Source of the DNA: Bacteroidales bacterium UBA6244 | GTDB taxonomy: Bacteria; Bacteroidota; Bacteroidia; Bacteroidales; F082 | Reading direction: 5' to 3' | Length of the DNA stretch: 35,656 nucleotides | Assembly: GCA_002440885.1 (NCBI GenBank) | Contig: DJVY01000152.1 | Span: forward strand, 4,168-39,823 | Shown: positions 9,671-16,583 of the stretch, piece by piece | How positions within the stretch are numbered: position 1 is the stretch's first letter | Layout: each line of letters opens with the position of its first letter | Position numbers and translations under genes: made by a program | Notes under the pieces: generated by a model | Told to the model about the DNA's origin: nothing | Databases searched by the model: none | The model's input: the letters and a program-made list of their open reading frames with translations, nothing else

Positions 9671-10675
9671 ATGATCAGAGTATTCCGATTATTTATAATC
9701 ACATTTTTTATTGCATCTTACGCTTCTTTACAAGCTCAAGATCCTGAGTTTTCTCAGTTTTATGCCAATCCGCTCTATTTAAATCCGGCAATGGCGGGGA
9801 GTACGGAGTGTGGAAGGTTAGGGCTGAACTACAGAAATCAGTACCCGAGTCTGTCGAATGCCTATGTAACCTATAATTTGAGCTACGATCAAAGTCTGCC
9901 CGGTATCAACAGCGGGTTTGGGCTTTTGGTAATGAGTGATGCCCAAGGCGATGGGGCTTTGGTTAGAAATTCGGTTTCCGCTTTTTACTCCTACAAGCTA
10001 CAAGTTTCTGAACCCATATTGCTTAGCTTTGGTATTAAAGCCGGATACTATCAGGAAAACCTCAACTGGAACAAGTTTGTTTTTGCAGATCAAATTAATC
10101 CCACCACAGGAAACGTTAATCCAACCTCTTCGGAAACACCGCCAAATAGCACAAGTATTGCCGTGGTTGACTTCTCAGCCGGTTTAATCATGAGCTATCA
10201 CGATCAGTTCTTTATCGGTGTGGCTGCCGACCATCTCAACCAACCGAATTTATCATTTTATGATGATAGCGACAGCAAGTGGCCGATGAAAATTTCAGCT
10301 CATGGAGGGGTGATGATTAATGCAACTCAGGGAGGTTTAGGAAATGCCGGAGGCGATGACATCCTCATTCAGCCAAATGTATTATACATGCAGCAGGAAG
10401 AATTTCACCAACTAAATGTTGGTTTGTATGTTAACAAATACCCCTTTGTTGTAGGGGGCTGGTTCAGACATAATTTCGAAAATCCTGATGCCGCCGTCGC
10501 CCTTATAGGACTAACATTCAACAACATAAGAATTGGATACAGCTACGACTTCACCGTTTCCGAAATGGGAGGCAAAGCCGGTGGCGCACATGAGGTATCC
10601 TTTGCGTGGGATTTTTGTGTGTATAAAGAGAGTGCCCGACGTCATATCAGGGCAATAAATTCACCTACTTTTTAG
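9671..10675 (+). CDS. PorP/SprF family type IX secretion membrane protein
   Basis: The 334-residue protein starts at the ATG at 9671; a TTG 12 bases earlier extends the frame but adds MHEI before a clean signal peptide and was not chosen. The signal peptide ends at SLQAQ and is followed at once by DPEFSQFYANPLYLNPAMAG, the defining N-terminal motif of PorP/SprF proteins. The remainder is an outer-membrane beta-barrel pattern ending in VSFAWDFCVYK. These proteins are T9SS accessory barrels, and many Bacteroidota encode several, some tied to export or surface anchoring of one large adhesin. Which cargo this one serves cannot be read here. It precedes gldJ by 35 bases with no terminator between, so the two are probably cotranscribed. 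Confidence 0.92.
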   Translation: MIRVFRLFIITFFIASYASLQAQDPEFSQFYANPLYLNPAMAGSTECGRLGLNYRNQYPSLSNAYVTYNLSYDQSLPGINSGFGLLVMSDAQGDGALVRNSVSAFYSYKLQVSEPILLSFGIKAGYYQENLNWNKFVFADQINPTTGNVNPTSSETPPNSTSIAVVDFSAGLIMSYHDQFFIGVAADHLNQPNLSFYDDSDSKWPMKISAHGGVMINATQGGLGNAGGDDILIQPNVLYMQQEEFHQLNVGLYVNKYPFVVGGWFRHNFENPDAAVALIGLTFNNIRIGYSYDFTVSEMGGKAGGAHEVSFAWDFCVYKESARRHIRAINSPTF

Positions 10676-10710
10676 TTATTATCGAAACAGTTTTAAAAAA
10701 TCAAACTAAA

Positions 10711-12195
10711 ATGTTTAAAATTAATAAGTTGTTTTTAATCTTCATTGGATTGGCCGGACTGGCCGTTGTGTCGACTTCTTGTGGCCCGAAAGAGCGATCA
10801 CGTACCACAGGTTGGGAGTATAACAATCCGAAAAACGGAGGTTTTGAGGTGGCCGCTGCCACGCAACAAATTACGGGTCCAGGGCTCGTGCTTATCGAAG
10901 GTGGTACCTTTACCATGGGAGCAACATCTGAAACCCCTTATTACGAATGGGACAATACCCCTCGAAAAGTTACCGTCAGTAGTTTTTACATCGACCAAAC
11001 CGAAGTCAGCAATCTGGCTTACAGAGAGTATATTTTCTGGTTGAACCGCGTTTACGGCGAGAGTTTCCCGTTGGTGGTGCAACAAGCTCTACCTGACACC
11101 CTGGTATGGCGCGATAAGCTGGCTTACAACGAGCCCCTCGTTCAGACTTATTTCAGACATCCGGCTTATCAGGATTATCCGGTAGTTGGTGTTAGCTGGC
11201 TACAAGCCAACGACTATGCCTCATGGAGAAGCGACCGTGTAAACGAAGGCTTGCTCATAGATGCCGGCATTCTCGACTTCGACCCTGATCAAAAAGATGA
11301 AAATAATTTTAACACCGATGCATACCTGGCCGGGCAGTATGAAGGTCTGGTAAAAGAAGGAAAAGAAGACCTTGATCCGACAGGTACCGGAGTGCGCAGC
11401 GTTCGTTTTGAAGACGGACTGATGCTGCCTAACTATCGTCTGCCCACCGAAGCCGAATGGGAATTTGCTGCATTGGGTCTGATAGGCAACACGTTATACA
11501 ACCGAGTTGTGGAAAGAAGAGAATATCCCTGGAATGGATCAACAGTCCGCACCGATGAAACAAAATACTACGGAAGTTTCGTGGCCAACTTCAAAATTGG
11601 AAGTGGCGACTACATGGGTGTAGCCGGAAACCTGAACGATGGGGCAAGCATCCCGAATGCCGTTGGCTCCTATTGGCCAAACGACTACGGTATTTACAAC
11701 ATGGCCGGAAACGTGAGCGAATGGGTACTCGACGTTTATCGTCCTATGACACCTGAATTTGTATCCGACTTTAACCCCTACCGTGGTAACATTTTCAAAA
11801 ATGTTAAAAAAGACATTGATGGCAGCATTGCCCCCAAAGATTCATTGGGACGGATTGTTTACGAAGACATTACCGCTGAAGAAGCTGCCAGCAGAAAGAA
11901 TTACCGTAAAGCCAACAACGTGAACTACCGCGATGGCGACTACCAATCAACCATACAAGCCGACTGGCTGGATGGAGAAGAAACTGTTGCCAACTCGAAA
12001 GGAATGTACGACTACGGTGAAACAACTTTAATCAGCGACAAAGCCCGCGTGGTAAAAGGTGGTTCATGGAATGATGGTGTATACTACCTGAGCCCCGGAA
12101 CACGCCGCTTCCTTAATGAAGATGAATCGGCTTCAACCATTGGATTCCGATGTGCAATGATTCGTGTAGGAAGTCCTCTACCTGGTGGAAACTAG
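10711..12195 (+). CDS. gldJ: Gliding motility / T9SS lipoprotein GldJ
   Basis: The 494-residue lipoprotein has lipobox STSC with the lipidated Cys24, followed by a GWEYNNPKNGGFEV segment characteristic of GldJ. It then has a formylglycine-generating-enzyme (sulfatase-modifying factor) fold: GTFTMGATSE, VSSFYIDQTEVSNLAY, VGVSWLQANDYASWR, NYRLPTEAEWEFAA, YNMAGNVSEWVLDV and VVKGGSWNDG to GFRCAMI. GldJ and its relative GldK are known outer-membrane lipoproteins required for T9SS function; neither is thought to act as a real sulfatase maturase. The neighbours porU and murF match the Flavobacterium gldJ locus and favour GldJ over GldK. A strong terminator follows immediately. Confidence 0.92.
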   Translation: MFKINKLFLIFIGLAGLAVVSTSCGPKERSRTTGWEYNNPKNGGFEVAAATQQITGPGLVLIEGGTFTMGATSETPYYEWDNTPRKVTVSSFYIDQTEVSNLAYREYIFWLNRVYGESFPLVVQQALPDTLVWRDKLAYNEPLVQTYFRHPAYQDYPVVGVSWLQANDYASWRSDRVNEGLLIDAGILDFDPDQKDENNFNTDAYLAGQYEGLVKEGKEDLDPTGTGVRSVRFEDGLMLPNYRLPTEAEWEFAALGLIGNTLYNRVVERREYPWNGSTVRTDETKYYGSFVANFKIGSGDYMGVAGNLNDGASIPNAVGSYWPNDYGIYNMAGNVSEWVLDVYRPMTPEFVSDFNPYRGNIFKNVKKDIDGSIAPKDSLGRIVYEDITAEEAASRKNYRKANNVNYRDGDYQSTIQADWLDGEETVANSKGMYDYGETTLISDKARVVKGGSWNDGVYYLSPGTRRFLNEDESASTIGFRCAMIRVGSPLPGGN

Positions 12196-12216
12196 TTGAC
12201 ATAAAACGTATCTTTA

Positions 12217-12247
12217 CCCCCACTTTCGCTGAAAGTGGGGTTTTTTT
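12217..12247 (+). terminator. Intrinsic terminator after gldJ
   Basis: A 10-base perfect stem (CCCCACTTTC / GAAAGTGGGG) with a 3-base loop is followed by seven T residues at 12241-12247, a textbook rho-independent terminator 22 bases after the gldJ stop. It ends only 6 bases before the murF start. Confidence 0.92.
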
Positions 12248-12253
12248 ATTACC

Positions 12254-13549
12254 ATGAAGACTATACAGGATTTATATCAACGCTACCTGGCCTCACCGAA
12301 AATATCGACAGATACCAGAGGTGATGTGCAGGACAGCTTGTTTTTCGCCCTTTCAGGGGAAAATTTTAACGGAAACACTTTCGCCAAACAGGCACTCATT
12401 AAAGGTGCACGACTGGCTGTTATCGACGACCCGACATTGGACGAACAAAACGGTCAGTATTTCGTTGTACCGAACGTACTCGAAGCGCTTCAAAACCTGG
12501 CACTTTATCACCGCGAGTCAACCAAGGTTACCGTGATAGGCATCACCGGATCGAACGGAAAGACTACCACGAAAGAGCTTATAGCCAAAGTGCTTGAAAC
12601 AGAAAAGGAAATCATCGCGACGCAGGGAAATTTCAATAACCACATCGGAGTGCCTCTTACCTTGTTGCGCATTACTTCAAAAACGCAAATTGCAGTTGTG
12701 GAAATGGGCGCTAACCACCAGGGCGAAATTGCGGTGCTATGTGAGCTTGCACGACCTAATCTGGGGATTATAACCAATATCGGGAAAGCACACCTGGAAG
12801 GAATGGGCGGTTTTGAAGGCGTCATCAAAGCAAAAAACGAACTCTACCAATACCTAAAAACCAACAATGGAACTGTTTTAGTGAATGCCGACGACACTCT
12901 GCTCATGGATTTGAGCGAAGGAATGCATCGCATTACCTATGGTTTGGGAAGTGGTGAAACCAACGGGTTGATGACCAAGGAGCTCCCGGCATTAAAAATG
13001 ACAATCACCGACCAGCACCACACCAAATTTGAAGTCAATACATCACTTTATGGCCATTACAATATTCCCAATATTCTGGCAGCGGTGGCTATAGGTCAGT
13101 ATTTCAGGATAAAAAATAAAAATATCTCAAAAGCCATCGCAAGCTACATTCCTTCCAACAGCCGATCGCAGAAGATGGCAACAGAAACTAACTTGCTGTT
13201 TCTGGATGCTTACAATGCCAACCCGGTAAGTATGCGTGAAGCCATCTTAAGTTTTCACAAAATGAATAACACCAACCCCTGGTTTATTTTGGGCGACATG
13301 TTTGAGTTGGGTGAAGCGGCACACGATGAGCACAAGCAAATTATCGATTTATTGCTGCAGTTAAAAGCAAAACATGTTATTCTGACCGGAAAAAACTTTA
13401 CCTCCTGTCTGGCCGAAACACAATTCAGGGGTTTTGAGACCACCGACGATGCACTCATTTTCTTACAGAACAGTCCCATAAACAACGCACAAGTTCTGGT
13501 AAAAGGTTCGCGTGGCATGCAATTGGAGAAATTGATACCTGCCCTGTGA
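12254..13549 (+). CDS. murF: UDP-N-acetylmuramoyl-tripeptide--D-alanyl-D-alanine ligase
   Basis: The 431-residue product matches MurF, the cytoplasmic ATP-dependent ligase that adds D-Ala-D-Ala to the UDP-MurNAc tripeptide. The N-terminal domain has the MurF-type STDTRGDVQDSLFFAL segment. The central Mur-ligase domain has the P-loop GITGSNGKTTTKE (Lys103), NFNNHIGVPLTLL and VVEMGANHQGEI. The C-terminal domain has DAYNANPVSMREAI, ILGDMFELGE and VLVKGSRGMQLE. It starts just after the gldJ terminator, which leaves almost no room for a normal leader, so it must depend on read-through or on a promoter inside the gldJ end or terminator. It overlaps anmK by 4 bases. The gldJ-murF order is the same as in Flavobacterium. 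Confidence 0.96.
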   Translation: MKTIQDLYQRYLASPKISTDTRGDVQDSLFFALSGENFNGNTFAKQALIKGARLAVIDDPTLDEQNGQYFVVPNVLEALQNLALYHRESTKVTVIGITGSNGKTTTKELIAKVLETEKEIIATQGNFNNHIGVPLTLLRITSKTQIAVVEMGANHQGEIAVLCELARPNLGIITNIGKAHLEGMGGFEGVIKAKNELYQYLKTNNGTVLVNADDTLLMDLSEGMHRITYGLGSGETNGLMTKELPALKMTITDQHHTKFEVNTSLYGHYNIPNILAAVAIGQYFRIKNKNISKAIASYIPSNSRSQKMATETNLLFLDAYNANPVSMREAILSFHKMNNTNPWFILGDMFELGEAAHDEHKQIIDLLLQLKAKHVILTGKNFTSCLAETQFRGFETTDDALIFLQNSPINNAQVLVKGSRGMQLEKLIPAL

Positions 13550-14610
13550 AGACACGAAGTATAACGGTGTTGGGCGTGATGTCGGGTAGCTCACTCGACG
13601 GAATCGATCTGGCCTTGTGCCGGTTCTCCTATGAAGGCACTCAATGGAATTTTATAGTGGAGGCCACCTCAACCTACAGTTATTCTGCGGAATGGACACA
13701 AATGCTTAAAACGGCCCCGCAGCTACCAACCAAAGACTTGTTTGCGCTAAACACCAAATACAGCCAATACCTTGGCAAACGAATCGTTGAATTCATCAGC
13801 ACCTTTAAACTACAACCGGATTATATTGCCTCGCATGGCCACACGGTGTTTCACGAACCCGCCCAAGGCTTTAGCTATCAGATGGGCGATGGAGCAGTTT
13901 TAGCTCAAATCACTAAGGTGGCCACAATAAGTGATTTCAGAAACAAAGACATAATTTATGGTGGTCAGGGAGCCCCATTGATACCAATCGGTGATGAGTT
14001 ACTTTTTGGGGATTACAATGCTTGTCTTAATGTGGGGGGTATAGCCAACATCTCGTACCGGGAAGGTGATCATCGGATTGGTTACGATATCTGTGGTGCG
14101 AATCAATTGCTTAACGGATTGAGCGAAAAAATAAACCTGCCCTATGATGACGAAGGCCGTATTGCTTCAAAAGGCAATGTGATTCCAGAACTGCTGGGTC
14201 ATCTCAATGAAAACGAATTTTTCCAAAAACCTTATCCAAAGTCGCTTAGCAACCAGTTTGTTCAACAATATCTGGTTAGCCCCTTACTGGATTACAATGC
14301 TGAAATACCTGATAAAATAGCGACAGCCGTTGAGCATATTGCCTTGCAGGTTGCGGCTATACTCGACAAGTTAAGCCCTGGTAATGTATTGGTGACGGGA
14401 GGGGGAGCAAAAAACCGCTTTCTGATAAAAACCTTAGCACAACTTACCCCACACAGGTTGGTGGTTCCTCACGAAGAGTTAATCGATTTTAAGGAGGCCA
14501 TCGTGTTCGCTTTCATGGGAGCACTTCGTGTAAATGAAAGCGTCAATTGTCTGGCTTCTGTAACTGGAGCCAGACAGGATAGCGTTTGTGGCAAAATCGA
14601 CTTGCCATAA
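13546..14610 (+). CDS. anmK: Anhydro-N-acetylmuramic acid kinase
   Basis: The 354-residue protein starts with GTG inside the murF stop (GTGA overlap), so its translation is probably coupled to murF. Hallmarks of AnmK, a sugar kinase of the ASKHA fold, are VLGVMSGSSLDGIDLALC, ASHGHTVFHEP, ISDFRNKDIIYGGQGAPL, NVGGIANIS, GYDICGANQLLN and VLVTGGGAKNRFL. The enzyme hydrolyses the 1,6-anhydro ring and phosphorylates anhydro-MurNAc from cell-wall turnover to MurNAc-6-phosphate. The common GPGN segment is CGAN here, which I believe is a normal variant in this phylum. Pairing with murF joins synthesis and recycling of peptidoglycan. A short terminator-like hairpin follows. Confidence 0.95.
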   Translation: MKTRSITVLGVMSGSSLDGIDLALCRFSYEGTQWNFIVEATSTYSYSAEWTQMLKTAPQLPTKDLFALNTKYSQYLGKRIVEFISTFKLQPDYIASHGHTVFHEPAQGFSYQMGDGAVLAQITKVATISDFRNKDIIYGGQGAPLIPIGDELLFGDYNACLNVGGIANISYREGDHRIGYDICGANQLLNGLSEKINLPYDDEGRIASKGNVIPELLGHLNENEFFQKPYPKSLSNQFVQQYLVSPLLDYNAEIPDKIATAVEHIALQVAAILDKLSPGNVLVTGGGAKNRFLIKTLAQLTPHRLVVPHEELIDFKEAIVFAFMGALRVNESVNCLASVTGARQDSVCGKIDLP

Positions 14611-14639
14611 AAAAAGCCGCCCCTTAGAGCAGCTTTTTT
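14610..14639. terminator. Probable bidirectional terminator between anmK and nhaD
   Basis: A run of A residues plus GC pairs with GC plus six T residues (14610-14617 against 14632-14639), with an inner GC/GC pair interrupted by one mismatch. It lies between two convergent genes and has A/T tracts on both sides, so it can end transcription from either direction. Confidence 0.7.
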
Positions 14640-14661
14640 CATTTCACCCATTTCCTGTGAC

Positions 14662-16068
14662 CTAAAGATGTCCGGTGAGAAGCATCTGTACATAGTAGGT
14701 AGCAATCCCGGCAAAATAGCCTAACATCGCCAGCAAACTGATCTTTTTCATGTACCAGATAAAGTCAATTTTTTCAAGAGCCATTGCGGCAACACCGGCA
14801 GCTGAACCAATGATCAGTATGCTACCACCTGTTCCGGCAGTAAAGGCAAGTAATTCCCAGAAAATACCGTCAACAGCAAAATGTCCAACCTCGGCAATGG
14901 GATACATCCCCATAGCACCTGCCACCAGTGGTACGTTGTCAACTATGGAGCTGAGTAGCCCGATGGCCGTGTTAATCACATAAATGTTTTCATTGGTCAC
15001 TTCATTGAGCCACACCGACAACAGGCCAAGCTGACCAGCTGTTTGCAAAGAAGCTACGGCAGAAAGAATTCCCAGGAAGAAAAGCACGGTTGGTATGTCA
15101 ACTTTTTTAATCACACCTACCACGGTAAGTCTGCGCTTGTCTTCATAAACCTTGGTTCGGTGAAGGATATCGGTAAGCACCCACATCACACCCAAACCTA
15201 GTAACATGCCCATGTAGGGAGGAAGGTGGGTAATGGTTTTGAATATTGGGACAAATAACAGCGATCCTACACCTACAAAAAGCATCAGCTTGCGCTCGAA
15301 TGAGGTGGTGAACTCACGTTCCTGATTTTCTGATAAATGTGGGCGGGTAATATTCCCTTTCATGGTAAACGACAACAAAACAACCGGAATGAGCATGGTG
15401 ACCAAGCTGGGCAATATCACCATGATAATGATGTTCACTGCGGTAACCTGACCTCCAATCCAAAGCATGATGGTGGTCACATCGCCGATGGGTGACCATG
15501 CACCTCCCGCGTTTGCAGCCAGCACAACCATTGAGGCAAAGAACCAACGTGTTTGTTTGTCGCCAATAAGCTTTTTGAGCAACGTTACCATTACGATAGT
15601 GGTGGTGAGGTTGTCGAGTGCTGCCGACATGAAAAAGGTAAGAATGCTAACAATCCAAAGCAGTTTTACCTTGTTGGTGGTGGTGATTTTGTCGGTGATA
15701 AGTTTGAACCCCTGATGTTGGTCAATAATTTCAACAATGGTCATAGCACCGAGCAGGAAGAACAAAATTTCGGAAATCTCACCCAGATGCTCGATTATTT
15801 GATGATGAACAATAAAATCCAGATAAGTGTGATGAGAAATCTCAAAAGTAGATCCGGAAGCCGCAGCAAGAATTCTGCTTTCTTCAATAAAATGGTTCCA
15901 AGAAGCACTTACGCCTGAGGTGAGAATGTCCTCTGCTCCCAGAATAAAGGCTACCCAGGTTAAGGAACCAATAAGCAAAGCCGAAGCTGCTTTATCAATT
16001 TTCAAAGGATGTTCGAGGGCAATCATCAAATAACCCACAACAAAAATAATGACCATTAAAATAAACAT
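14662..16068 (-). CDS. nhaD: NhaD-type sodium/proton antiporter
   Basis: The 468-residue membrane protein has about a dozen hydrophobic segments. Conserved NhaD/ArsB-family features include SALDNLTTTIVMVTLL, VLAANAGGAWSPIGDVTTIMLW, SSIVDNVPLVAGAMGMYP and AFTAGTGGSILIIGSAAGVA. NhaD exports Na+ (and Li+) in exchange for protons and is common in marine and alkaliphilic bacteria. The start at the ATG at 16068 is preferred. A TTG at 16101 extends the frame by 11 residues but lies inside the predicted -7 box at 16099-16106, so it would not be on the message. A 20-base palindrome about 70-90 bases upstream of the start is a candidate operator. Confidence 0.94.
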   Translation of the reverse strand: MFILMVIIFVVGYLMIALEHPLKIDKAASALLIGSLTWVAFILGAEDILTSGVSASWNHFIEESRILAAASGSTFEISHHTYLDFIVHHQIIEHLGEISEILFFLLGAMTIVEIIDQHQGFKLITDKITTTNKVKLLWIVSILTFFMSAALDNLTTTIVMVTLLKKLIGDKQTRWFFASMVVLAANAGGAWSPIGDVTTIMLWIGGQVTAVNIIIMVILPSLVTMLIPVVLLSFTMKGNITRPHLSENQEREFTTSFERKLMLFVGVGSLLFVPIFKTITHLPPYMGMLLGLGVMWVLTDILHRTKVYEDKRRLTVVGVIKKVDIPTVLFFLGILSAVASLQTAGQLGLLSVWLNEVTNENIYVINTAIGLLSSIVDNVPLVAGAMGMYPIAEVGHFAVDGIFWELLAFTAGTGGSILIIGSAAGVAAMALEKIDFIWYMKKISLLAMLGYFAGIATYYVQMLLTGHL

Positions 16069-16098
16069 ACGTCGATAAATTTTAGTTTTTAATGGGGG

Positions 16099-16106
16099 CA
16101 AATGTA
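16099..16106 (-). promoter_or_regulatory. Predicted -7 box for nhaD
   Basis: The minus strand reads TACATTTG, an exact TAnnTTTG match 31 bases before the ATG at 16068. It overlaps the alternative TTG start and so decides against it. Confidence 0.55.
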
Positions 16107-16135
16107 GCTAAAGATCAGATGTCTGAATCCCCAAA

Positions 16136-16155
16136 ATATGCAAACATTTGCATAT
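16136..16155. repeat. Perfect 9+9 palindrome upstream of nhaD (candidate operator)
   Basis: ATATGCAAA and TTTGCATAT are perfect reverse complements separated by CA. The centre lies about 53 bases upstream of the predicted nhaD transcription start, a usual place for an activator-type site. No regulator gene is adjacent. Confidence 0.5.
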
Positions 16156-16232
16156 ATTAAAAATTTATAGAGGTTCTAAATTATGAAGATCATGGTCACT
16201 AAAACACGGCAGGAAAGCACCAAAGCAGCGGG

Positions 16233-16535
16233 TCAGTCGCGGTTTTTGGCCTCTTCAATAATCTGTTTCAGAGTTTCTTCCGAAAATCGGAAGCTTTTTT
16301 TGAGCTTATACAGTGGAAGATTCCCACCGGCCCGATCAGGCATATTAAGCATTGTTCTAAGATAAGGCTCACCAATCTGGTTGGCTTTTGCGATTTCGGC
16401 GATGGTCATGGTACTGTCTAACACAGCAACATATTTTCCGGTTTCGACTTTGGATTGCTTTTCGGGTTCCTGACCACAGGAAGCGGCTAAAGTCCAGAGA
16501 ATAACGACAGAGAGAAACAATTTAAAAAAGCGCAT
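16233..16535 (-). CDS. Small lipoprotein of unknown function
   Basis: The 100-residue protein has a signal sequence of about 19 residues and a lipobox LAASC with Cys20, so it should be lipid-anchored. The mature part is short and charged. After a Glu/Lys-rich linker comes MTIAEIAKANQIGEPYLRTM, then NMPDRAGGNLPLYKLKKSFRFSEETLKQII. This resembles a small helical helix-turn-helix-like or SAM-like unit, odd for an exported protein. I do not recognise a named family. A -7 box (16576-16583) lies right after the upstream aldehyde dehydrogenase stop, so it probably has its own transcript. The lipobox, real stop and good spacing support it as a gene. Confidence 0.8.
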   Translation of the reverse strand: MRFFKLFLSVVILWTLAASCGQEPEKQSKVETGKYVAVLDSTMTIAEIAKANQIGEPYLRTMLNMPDRAGGNLPLYKLKKSFRFSEETLKQIIEEAKNRD

Positions 16536-16550
16536 AGTATTTTAATTTAG

Positions 16551-16574
16551 AGGCCGGTTGAACACAACCGGCCT
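16551..16574 (-). terminator. Strong hairpin after the ALDH7 gene
   Basis: A 10-base perfect stem (AGGCCGGTTG / CAACCGGCCT) with a 4-base loop follows the dehydrogenase stop by 9 bases on the minus strand. The sequence after it is A/T-rich but has no pure T run, so it is a probable but not textbook terminator. Confidence 0.6.
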
Positions 16575-16575
16575 G

Positions 16576-16583
16576 CAAATTTA
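16576..16583 (-). promoter_or_regulatory. Predicted -7 box for the small lipoprotein
   Basis: The minus strand reads TAAATTTG, an exact TAnnTTTG match packed between the ALDH7 stop codon and the hairpin at 16551-16574. The message would begin inside that hairpin. Confidence 0.45.
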
